Origin: Nitrospirota bacterium
GTDB taxonomy: Bacteria; Nitrospirota; UBA9217
Length of the DNA stretch: 37,503 nt
Assembly: GCA_021814615.1 (NCBI GenBank)
Contig: JAKAHZ010000019.1
Span: 1 to 37,503, forward strand
Reading direction: 5' to 3'
Shown here: piece after piece, positions 30,196 through 37,503 of the stretch
How positions within the stretch are numbered: the first letter of the stretch is position 1
Layout of the letters: every line of letters starts with the position of its first letter
Notes under the pieces: generated by a model
Database searches by the model: none
The model's input: the letters and a program-made list of their open reading frames with translations, nothing else
What the model was told of the DNA's origin: nothing
Translations under genes and position numbers: made by a program

Positions 30196-30990
30196 TCACG
30201 CTTCGTCCTGCTTGCTCTCCTGCCAGATCTTCTCCATCTCGTCCAGCGTCATGTCCTTGAGCGATTTGCCCACGCCTGCTGCACGCTCCTCGATGATCCT
30301 GAACCTTCGCACGAACTTGCTGATCGTCTTGCGCAGGGCCTGTTCGGGATCGACATCGACGAAGCGCGCGACGTTCACGAGCGTAAAGAACAGGTCGCCC
30401 AGCTCCTCTTCGATCTTTTCCGCGTTCTGTTCCGCCAGCGAAGCCTTGAACTCGGAAATCTCTTCGTCCAGTTTCGGAAGCACCTCGTTCAGGTGGTTCC
30501 AGTCGAAGCCGACGCGGGCAGCGCGCTCCTGGATCTTGTGGGCGCGGAGCAGGGAAGGGAGCGTCTTCGGGACGCCTTCCAGGACCGACTGCGGCTCGCC
30601 GCCTTTTTCCCGCTTTTTGATCTCCTCCCAGTTGGCCAGGACCTCACGGTCCGTCGCCGCCTGCGCGGTTCCGAATACGTGCGGATGCCGCCGGACCATC
30701 TTTTCGCGGATGGTCGTCAGGACGTCGGCGATATCGAACTCCCCCTGCTCCTCAGCGATGCGCGCATGGAACACGATCTGGAAGAGCAGGTCGCCCAGTT
30801 CCTCCCTGATCTTTGGCGGCGAGCCTTCATCGATGGCATCGATGACTTCGAAACATTCCTCGATCAGGAAGGGTTTGAGCGACGCGGGCGTCTGTTTGCG
30901 GTCCCAGGGGCAGCCGTTTTCCTCGCGCAGGCGCGCCATGAGGCCGAGGAGACGGAGAAACGCTTCGGAACGGGCATGGTCAGGGTTCAT
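30196..30990 (-). CDS. mazG: Nucleoside triphosphate pyrophosphohydrolase MazG
   Basis: 264 residues, the normal length for two-domain MazG. The enzyme hydrolyses (d)NTPs to the monophosphate and pyrophosphate, cleaning the nucleotide pool and affecting ppGpp level. Two MazG repeats are visible. The first has GCPWDRKQT, LIEECFEVIDAID and the EELGDLLFQIVFHA metal-binding block near 63-76; the second has LDEEISEF and EEELGDLFFTLVNVARF near 195-211. It stands alone on the minus strand with a weak AAGGTG ribosome-binding site. Confidence 0.95.
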   Translation of the reverse strand: MNPDHARSEAFLRLLGLMARLREENGCPWDRKQTPASLKPFLIEECFEVIDAIDEGSPPKIREELGDLLFQIVFHARIAEEQGEFDIADVLTTIREKMVRRHPHVFGTAQAATDREVLANWEEIKKREKGGEPQSVLEGVPKTLPSLLRAHKIQERAARVGFDWNHLNEVLPKLDEEISEFKASLAEQNAEKIEEELGDLFFTLVNVARFVDVDPEQALRKTISKFVRRFRIIEERAAGVGKSLKDMTLDEMEKIWQESKQDEA

Positions 30991-31119
30991 AGCGAAGCAC
31001 CTTACACAATGACCGGCGCCTTTTCAAGCTTTTTTCTTGAAAGCCCCGGGGGACTATGGTAGTCTATGAAAAATCAAGCGGTTTCCCGGAGCTGACAGCC
31101 GGAAAGGAGACAGCACCGT

Positions 31120-31530
31120 ATGCGTAACAGGGCATTGATCGTGGTTCTGGCCGCCTCTGCACTCGTGTTTCTCACCGCCATGGGCGGGAAAGGGGGAGGC
31201 TTTGATCGCGCTCCCCGGGTCGACAAAAACTACGCCGTGACTGTCGTCGATCTGTCGGGCAACACCATCCAGGGCGAAAAATTCAGCTGGGAAGGCCGCC
31301 TTCATTTTGCCGGCAGCCTCGGCATGGCCAGCGTGACGCTGCCCTTCGACCGGATCAAGTCGATTACCGTAGGCGAGAAGAAAGAACGGCGAGTCAAGGT
31401 AACCGCCCGTCTCAAGGAAGGCGGCGAAGCTTCGGTCGAGGTAGATGCCGATTCTCGCTGTTACGGCGATGCGCCCTTTGGAAGCTTCATGCTGACCATG
31501 GAGGAGATCAAGAGCGTCGAATTCAAATAG
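31120..31530 (+). CDS. Small exported protein of unknown function
   Basis: 136 residues. GGAAAGGAG precedes the ATG. A hydrophobic segment (about 5-21) acts as a signal peptide or anchor. The rest is predicted beta-rich, with the motif LPFDRIKSITVGEKK (about 74-88) and a final MEEIKSVEFK. Repeats of the I-K-S-I/V type suggest two related beta units. No family is recognised. It lies 45 nt before glnD on the same strand, so cotranscription is possible. Confidence 0.75.
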   Translation: MRNRALIVVLAASALVFLTAMGGKGGGFDRAPRVDKNYAVTVVDLSGNTIQGEKFSWEGRLHFAGSLGMASVTLPFDRIKSITVGEKKERRVKVTARLKEGGEASVEVDADSRCYGDAPFGSFMLTMEEIKSVEFK

Positions 31531-31575
31531 TTTCTCCGTTTCTCGCCGCAAATTGCGGAAGAACAGAACCTTTCA

Positions 31576-34155
31576 GTGAATCACGACCCCCGCACACCCG
31601 GAAGTCCAGCCCCTTTCGAGGATATCAAAACATTTCTGCGCGAAGAAAACCGCGCGATACAGGAGCGCCATGCCGCCGGAGCATCGGGCAGCGAGATTGT
31701 GCAGCGGCGTACGGCGCTCATTGACCGGGTGCTGCGCGGCCTTTACCTGCGTCATGCCGATGAGACGCCGCTTCCCGTACTGATCGCCGTGGGCGGCTAT
31801 GGCCGGGGCGAACTCAATCCTCATTCCGACATCGATATCATGCTGCTGTGCCGCGATGCCCGGGAACGCGAACGGGCGACCCCGCTGCTCTATGCCTTCT
31901 GGGACGCGGGGTTCGATATCGGGTACAGCGTGCGCACGACGCAGGAATGCATCGATCTTGCGCAGAGCGATCTCAAGATCCGGACGTCCCTGCTTGAATC
32001 ACGGCTTATTGCCGGCGATGCGGCCCTCTTCGCCTCTTACCTGCAACGAATGGAAGGGGACGTGTTCTACCGCAAGCCCGTCGATTTCATCAAGGAAAAG
32101 ATGGCCGAACGGGTCAACCTTCGCCAGAAGTACGGTGGTTCGCTCTATCTCCGGGAGCCGAACATCAAGGAAAGCGCAGGCGGCCTGCGCGATTTTCATA
32201 CGGCCCGCTGGATAGCGGCGGCGCGCTTCCGCGCGCACTCCTTCGATGCCCTGGTGGAAAGCGGAATCATCACCCAGGGTCAGCTGATCTCCTTCCGGCG
32301 GTCCCGGGACTTCCTTTGGAGGATCAGGAATGAGATCCACTATCTCTCGGGACGGAAGAACGACCAGCTGACCTTCGACCTGCAGGAAACAGCTTCCCGG
32401 GATTTCAAATTTCGCAACTCCTCCGATCTTCTCGCGGTCGAACGCTTCATGAAGACCTATTTTCTGCATGCCCGTACGATCCTAGAGTTTTCCCGCACCA
32501 TAGCCGATCGTGCGCTTGCGGCTCCGAGGCGGTCGTGGTTTGCGCGGTCGCAGACGGCGGGCCGCTTCCTGATCATGGGGAAGACGCTTCTTCCCGCTGC
32601 GGAGACGGAATTCTCCGGCAGCCCCGGAAGGGTCTTCGAGGCTTTCGGCCTGGTCAGGGAGCGGGGGCTCGAACTTTCGGAACGGCTGCAGCATCTGATC
32701 GCCGGGCAGCGTTTCTCGGAGGACAAACGCGCCTCGCCGGAGGCGGCCAAGGCTTTTCTTGCGCTGCTTGATCATTTCGAGGGGCTGGCCGATACGCTCA
32801 CGCTGATGCGGGACATGAAGGTCCTGGGCAGATATCTGCCGGAGTTTCGCGCCATTCAGGCCCTTGCGCGCCACGATTATTACCACACCTACACCGTTGA
32901 CGAACACATCCTGCAGGCGATCCGGCGTCTTGAGGATGTCTGGACAGGACGCCATCCCGCCGCAGCGACGCTTTCCGACGCCATTCATGAGGTAAGGCAG
33001 CGGTGGCTCCTGACGCTTTCCGTCCTGCTGCATGATCTCGGGAAATACTTCCGGAACGACCACGAGCAGCATGGCGGCGAGATTGCCGTGCGCATCCTTG
33101 ACCGCCTGGGTATCGGCGGAAAGGACCGCGAGCGGATCCTCTTCCTCGTGGCCCATCATGTCCTCATGTCCACGCTTTCCCAGCGGAGGGAGCTCGGCGA
33201 CCGCAAGGTCATTGAGGACTTCTCGCGGGTGGTGGGCGACCGCGAAAATCTGAATTATCTCTATCTCCTCACCTTCGCGGACATGTCAGCCGTCCATCCC
33301 GGCGCTTATTCACCCTGGAAGGCAGTGTTGCTCCAGGAGCTCTACCTGCGAACGCTTGCCTATTTCGACCGGAAAGGGAAAGGCGAATTCGAAGGCCCCA
33401 TCGATCTCGTAAAGCTGCAACGACAGGTTGCCTCGGCCGGGGCGGGTAGCCTTGATGAGGACATTCTTGCCGGTTTCCTCGCGGCAATGCCCGATCATTA
33501 TCTGCGCGCCACGTCGATAAAAAGGATCGCCCGGCATGCGGGCATGGTTGCCAGGCTGCCGAAAGAGCATTTGATCATCGAACACCGCCACCGGCCCGAC
33601 CGCGGCTACACGGAGCTGACGATCTGCGCCTACGACGCCTACGGCATGTTCTACCGGACGGCCGGCATCCTCGCAGCCGAGAACCTGAACGTGCTGCGCG
33701 CGCAGGTCTATACGGCAAGGAGCGGCATCATGATCGACACCTTCCAGATCACCGATGCCGACGGCACTCCGCTGCCCCACGAAGAAGTGTGGACCACGGT
33801 CAAGCGCGAGCTGTATGATGTCCTTACGGGACAACGGCGTCCGCGGGTGCCGGGAGGGATGGCGGCGGGCATCTCCCTGCCGGCCGCGATCGAGACATCG
33901 GTTCATTTCGACAATGACACGTCGGCATCCCTTACGATCATCGATATCACGGCGCGCGACCGGATCGGCCTTTTGTACCGCATAACCAAGACGCTCTACG
34001 ATCTGAATCTCGATATCGCGTCGGCGAAGATCACCACCGAAGGCGTGAGGGCCATGGATTCGTTCTACGTGAGCGATCTCACGAGATCGAAGATCCGCGA
34101 TCAGGAACGCCTCGAGAAGATTCGACAGACGCTTGTCGCTGCGGTGGAACGGTAA
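31576..34155 (+). CDS. glnD: Bifunctional PII uridylyltransferase/uridylyl-removing enzyme
   Basis: 859 residues from a GTG start (E. coli GlnD is 890). It senses glutamine and adds or removes UMP on PII proteins, controlling nitrogen assimilation. Nucleotidyltransferase motif GGYGRGELNPHSDID is at 73-87. The HD domain, for UMP removal, has LLHDLGKYF with His486/Asp487 and HEQHGG. Two C-terminal ACT domains (about 680-760 and 785-859) bind glutamine; the second starts with the TIIDITARDRIGLLYRIT block. The start lacks a clear ribosome-binding site, and GTG at 31576 was chosen because family similarity begins soon after. No glnB or glnK lies in the window. Confidence 0.94.
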   Translation: MNHDPRTPGSPAPFEDIKTFLREENRAIQERHAAGASGSEIVQRRTALIDRVLRGLYLRHADETPLPVLIAVGGYGRGELNPHSDIDIMLLCRDARERERATPLLYAFWDAGFDIGYSVRTTQECIDLAQSDLKIRTSLLESRLIAGDAALFASYLQRMEGDVFYRKPVDFIKEKMAERVNLRQKYGGSLYLREPNIKESAGGLRDFHTARWIAAARFRAHSFDALVESGIITQGQLISFRRSRDFLWRIRNEIHYLSGRKNDQLTFDLQETASRDFKFRNSSDLLAVERFMKTYFLHARTILEFSRTIADRALAAPRRSWFARSQTAGRFLIMGKTLLPAAETEFSGSPGRVFEAFGLVRERGLELSERLQHLIAGQRFSEDKRASPEAAKAFLALLDHFEGLADTLTLMRDMKVLGRYLPEFRAIQALARHDYYHTYTVDEHILQAIRRLEDVWTGRHPAAATLSDAIHEVRQRWLLTLSVLLHDLGKYFRNDHEQHGGEIAVRILDRLGIGGKDRERILFLVAHHVLMSTLSQRRELGDRKVIEDFSRVVGDRENLNYLYLLTFADMSAVHPGAYSPWKAVLLQELYLRTLAYFDRKGKGEFEGPIDLVKLQRQVASAGAGSLDEDILAGFLAAMPDHYLRATSIKRIARHAGMVARLPKEHLIIEHRHRPDRGYTELTICAYDAYGMFYRTAGILAAENLNVLRAQVYTARSGIMIDTFQITDADGTPLPHEEVWTTVKRELYDVLTGQRRPRVPGGMAAGISLPAAIETSVHFDNDTSASLTIIDITARDRIGLLYRITKTLYDLNLDIASAKITTEGVRAMDSFYVSDLTRSKIRDQERLEKIRQTLVAAVER

Positions 34156-34221
34156 TGTCCGGTTATCCCATACGTCAAACGAAGCGCCAAAGGCATCGGA
34201 AGGCGCGGTCGCAATGAAACC

Positions 34222-37200
34222 ATGAAGAAAGCGCTGATCATCATTTCGGGACTGCTGTTCCTCCTTGTCGCGGCCGCCTGGACCTATGTCCAGAGCGACA
34301 GCTTCGGGCTCCGGATACGCCCGCTGATCGCGGGTCCGTTGCAGGAAGTGCTCGGACCCGGCGCTGATTTCGGCAAGGTAAAAACGAATCTTGTGCCACC
34401 GTACCTTGAAGTGAGAAATATCGTCATCCCCTCGGACCGCGACCCGCATGCAATCCTCATCCGGCGGATCAGAGTATATATCAATCCGCTTCCCTTGATC
34501 TATCGAACACTTTCCCTTTCCTCGATCCTGATCCAGGAACCGCGCGTCACGTGCAAACGGGACCAGGACGGCTCGATCGATCTTGAGCAGCTGATCACCA
34601 GGATCAGAAAAAACATGGAAGAAGCGGCGTCCCGCGGGGCGCCGTCATGGACGGTCAGGATCGGTTCCATCACCATCCGAAATGGGAGTGTCCGGTTTTC
34701 CGACAACGATTCCGGAGCGATACTGTTCCTTACAAAGCTGAATCTCCGCGCACGCCTGGGCGCATCAGGCACTACCGGCAACGCGAGGATTACCTCTGCG
34801 ACTCTTTCCCTTTCCCTCAAAAGCCAGCCGACCATAACCGCCGAGGTCCGGGCGGCGGGGATCTACCAATCGAACGAGGTCACGATTACCAATGCTGATC
34901 TGGTATCCGACGTCGGCCGTCTATCGCTCCGGGGGACTGTCGGAACCGTGCGGGATTTGCCGGTCAACCTCAAGGTCTCAGCATCGTGGGATAAGCGGCA
35001 GAGCCTCATCAAAAGCCTTCTGAAGCCCCGACAGAAAAGATCATTCACCGCTGATGTCGAAGCTACGATCACGGGTACGGCGAAGGATCCCCAGGCGGAA
35101 GGTCTCATCCGTTTCAATAATGCGGACTACGGCGGGGTTACTGTTCCGCAGGGGTCCTTGTCCATCGGATATCATGCGTACCACGTTACTGTTTCGGCAG
35201 AAAACTGGGATGTCCTGCGAGGGAGCCGCAAAGCACTGCTGGAGAAACTCGTCCTGTCTCTGACCTATCGAGCGGGCGGGCTGGATATGCATGAGGCGCG
35301 CGCGCTCTTCTCCGACGGGGAAATGAGCGGCACCGGCAGGGTCGATCCCGAAATGGGATACAATCTGACGCTGATCGCCCGATCGACAGGGCCGGGCACG
35401 ATGCTTGCCCTCGCCGCCGGGATGGACCTTCCCGGCTCCATTGCCGTGCATGGGACGCTTGCCGGCGACTTCAAGCAGCCTAGGTTCAGCGGAACGCTTA
35501 CCGCAGGACCGCTGACCGTCAGAGGAATCCAGTTCAAGAGTCTTTCCGGTTTGGTCCAACTGGAAGAGCGGAAATTGTCCCTGCAGGGCGCCACGATCCG
35601 CCACGGCTCGTCGCAGTATCTGTTCGACGGATCGGTTGACTTCAGCGGTCCCGAACCGTTCTACGAGGCGCGGCTGAATGTGATCAGCTCGGATGTGGTG
35701 AGCATCGTAGCGCTTTTTTATCAGAAGATACCGCTGGAAATGACGGCAAACGGCGAACTCACGTTCCGCGGCACAACGAAGGAATTTACGGGGAGGGGAC
35801 ACCTTGCCTTCGGGTCAGGTTCTGCCTACGGGGAACCCTTCGAACGGGGTTCCATCGAAGCGATCCTGGACAAGGATATGATCTCCTTCCCTGAGGTGGT
35901 GATCGAGAAGAAGGGCGGGTCGGTGCAGGGGACAGGATGGATCGCCTTCAACGGCACCTACGGCGCGCAGCTGAAGGGTTCGGGCATCGATCTCTCCGAT
36001 ATTCCCCATATCGCGGGCCTCGATCTCGCAGGTCCCGTATCGCTCGAACTCGAATCTTCAGGGCCCTTTTCCGCCCCGGTGGTGCGGGGTCATGCCGCTG
36101 CCGATGCTCTCAGGTTCCATGATGCGCTTCTGGGTTCGCTGGAAAGCGACCTGGCCCTGGCAAGCGGCGAACTGCGCCTGACGGCATCGTTCCGGACCGG
36201 CGAGGACGCACCCTCCACCTTCGGCGTGACCCTGCGGACAGCAGATCCCTATCCCTGGGCTTTGACTGCGGATATTCATCGTCATAACTTCGATCCCTCG
36301 TCGATCATCAGGAACAACGAGATCCTTTCCAAGATGCGGCTGAACGCCGACGGTAAGATCCACGCGCGCGGCAGCCTCAAGCCTGGTTCCACGGTCATCG
36401 GGTCGGCGGTATTTTCGCAGCTCGATCTTGTTTTCGGCGACTATCATCTGCAGAACGACGGCGATCTGCGGCTACGCTACGAGGAGGGGACCGTCACGGT
36501 GCAGTCTGCGGTCCTGAGCGGTACCGGCACCCGGCTGTCGGTAACCGGCGGGCTTCACCCGGGGAAGGACCTGGACCTGACCCTGTCGGGCGATGCGAAC
36601 CTGTCGCTTCTCCGGCTCCTTTATCGCGAGATTGAGCACGGCGACGGCACGGCCGCCTTGAAGCTGACGGTGAAAGAGGCCTGGTCGAATCCCGATGTGG
36701 CCGGGGATCTTACCCTCAATAACGGTCTGATCAAGATCAAGGATATTCCGCAGAAATTTTCCAACCTGAGCGGCACGATCACCTTCGACCGGAACAGGAT
36801 CGTCACGGAAGGCGTTTCAGGCGAGTTCGGGGGAGGAACGATCACGGCTTCGGGTTCCGCAAGGCTGGAAGGAACCACGCTCCTGGATTTCTCGACGCGG
36901 ATGGTTTTCGACAATGTGACGGTGCGCTATCCCGCCGGCCTCACGGCGACCCTGGGCGGCACGCTCTACTACGACGGCGATCCCGCCCGGCAGGCATTGA
37001 CGGGAGAGATCGCGATCAAGCGCGCGCGGTATGAGAAACGCGTCGAATGGAAGAGCATGCTCGTGGACTTCAGCCGCGGGTTTACCCAGAAGAAAAAAGC
37101 TGATATCGGGTGGATCGGAGAGACGCAGATCAATCTTCGGTTCTTCGGACGGAACGACATCGTGCTCGAGAGCAACCTCGGAAAGATCCCGCTGGAGATC

Positions 37201-37503
37201 GACATGCTCCTGCGCGGGACGGTGAACCAGCCGCAGGTGCTCGGAAGGGTGGAGGCGAGAAAAGGTGAAGTCTACTTCCGGCAGAACGTCTTCCATATCC
37301 TGCACGCGTCCGCCGATTTCGCCGATCCAAACCGGATCAATCCCACCCTGGACGTGCAGGCGGAGACCAAGGTGCGGGAATACCAGATCAGGCTGTCCGT
37401 GTCCGGCACGGCGGACCGTGCGGTCGTCAGCTTTATCTCCGATCCGCCGCTTACCGATTCAAACATCCTGGCCATGCTCGCTTTGGGCAAGACGGGGGCG
37501 GAG
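34222..37503 (+). CDS. TamB/AsmA-like translocation and assembly protein (3' end outside window)
   Basis: An uninterrupted frame of 1094 codons from ATG 34222 to the window edge. An N-terminal signal anchor (about 4-22) is followed by an AsmA-like start (LIRRIRVYINPLPLIYRTLSLS region near 75-97), then many beta-strand repeats of the Gly/Leu/Thr-rich type seen in AsmA and TamB proteins. These build a long hydrophobic groove that carries lipids across the periplasm. The last visible part is the start of the conserved TamB C-terminal domain: GRVEARKGEVYFRQNVF, NPTLDVQAET and SDPPLTDSNILAMLALG. In TamB this domain contacts the outer-membrane partner TamA. The ribosome-binding site is weak. The gene starts 66 nt after glnD; many minus-strand open frames here are shadows. 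Confidence 0.92.
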   Translation, partial: MKKALIIISGLLFLLVAAAWTYVQSDSFGLRIRPLIAGPLQEVLGPGADFGKVKTNLVPPYLEVRNIVIPSDRDPHAILIRRIRVYINPLPLIYRTLSLSSILIQEPRVTCKRDQDGSIDLEQLITRIRKNMEEAASRGAPSWTVRIGSITIRNGSVRFSDNDSGAILFLTKLNLRARLGASGTTGNARITSATLSLSLKSQPTITAEVRAAGIYQSNEVTITNADLVSDVGRLSLRGTVGTVRDLPVNLKVSASWDKRQSLIKSLLKPRQKRSFTADVEATITGTAKDPQAEGLIRFNNADYGGVTVPQGSLSIGYHAYHVTVSAENWDVLRGSRKALLEKLVLSLTYRAGGLDMHEARALFSDGEMSGTGRVDPEMGYNLTLIARSTGPGTMLALAAGMDLPGSIAVHGTLAGDFKQPRFSGTLTAGPLTVRGIQFKSLSGLVQLEERKLSLQGATIRHGSSQYLFDGSVDFSGPEPFYEARLNVISSDVVSIVALFYQKIPLEMTANGELTFRGTTKEFTGRGHLAFGSGSAYGEPFERGSIEAILDKDMISFPEVVIEKKGGSVQGTGWIAFNGTYGAQLKGSGIDLSDIPHIAGLDLAGPVSLELESSGPFSAPVVRGHAAADALRFHDALLGSLESDLALASGELRLTASFRTGEDAPSTFGVTLRTADPYPWALTADIHRHNFDPSSIIRNNEILSKMRLNADGKIHARGSLKPGSTVIGSAVFSQLDLVFGDYHLQNDGDLRLRYEEGTVTVQSAVLSGTGTRLSVTGGLHPGKDLDLTLSGDANLSLLRLLYREIEHGDGTAALKLTVKEAWSNPDVAGDLTLNNGLIKIKDIPQKFSNLSGTITFDRNRIVTEGVSGEFGGGTITASGSARLEGTTLLDFSTRMVFDNVTVRYPAGLTATLGGTLYYDGDPARQALTGEIAIKRARYEKRVEWKSMLVDFSRGFTQKKKADIGWIGETQINLRFFGRNDIVLESNLGKIPLEIDMLLRGTVNQPQVLGRVEARKGEVYFRQNVFHILHASADFADPNRINPTLDVQAETKVREYQIRLSVSGTADRAVVSFISDPPLTDSNILAMLALGKTGAE

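Overview
This looks like chromosomal DNA of an anaerobic or microaerophilic, GC-rich, diderm bacterium. The gene content (Rnf complex, multiheme cytochrome c, quinol-cytochrome oxidoreductase with a fused haem c, minimal SufCB pair, CFI-box exported protease, OmpA/FadL/TamB envelope proteins) suggests Nitrospirota or a Desulfobacterota relative. The assignment is inferred from families only, since no rRNA or marker gene is present. No phage, IS transposase, CRISPR array, tRNA or rRNA was seen.

Layout. 1-0.9 kb: 3' part of a cytochrome b with a fused cytochrome c. 1.1-2.8 kb: a MoeA-like molybdopterin-binding protein carrying two in-frame repeat insertions, then a thioredoxin-type arsenate reductase. 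2.9-5.0 kb: iron-sulfur genes, namely a HesB/IscA-like gene with an in-frame TGA exactly at the conserved Cys35 position, followed by a two-gene SufC/SufB system. 5.2-6.1 kb: an OmpA-type lipoprotein. 6.2-7.5 kb (minus strand): a pentahaem cytochrome c, also split by one in-frame TGA. 7.7-8.9 kb (minus): FabF. 9.0-9.3 kb: an Nfu-type scaffold. 9.5-15.1 kb: a complete rnfCDGEAB operon with a strong promoter and terminator. 15.2-17.0 kb: gcvH-lpd. 17.2-21.7 kb: a CHASE2 nucleotide cyclase, an SH3 protein and two M48 metalloproteases. 21.8-30.1 kb: an envelope/exported-protein region with a FadL-type porin, two paralogous poly-Gly lipoproteins, a thioredoxin-fold protein and an M6-type protease. 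30.2-37.5 kb: mazG (minus), a small exported protein, glnD and the 5' part of a TamB/AsmA-like gene running off the window.

How the genes fit together. The bc-type cytochrome, pentahaem cytochrome and Rnf complex point to quinone- and ferredoxin-linked anaerobic energy metabolism. The Suf, HesB and Nfu genes would supply the many Fe-S clusters this needs; RnfB alone appears to have seven cluster motifs. The most interesting signals are the two independent in-frame TGA codons. The HesB-like one is followed by a hairpin that fits the bacterial SECIS rules closely, which makes it a strong selenocysteine candidate. The cytochrome one has only a weak hairpin. A second theme is regulation of the paralogous lipoprotein genes, which share a 16-nt motif abutting the -35 element and have long leaders.
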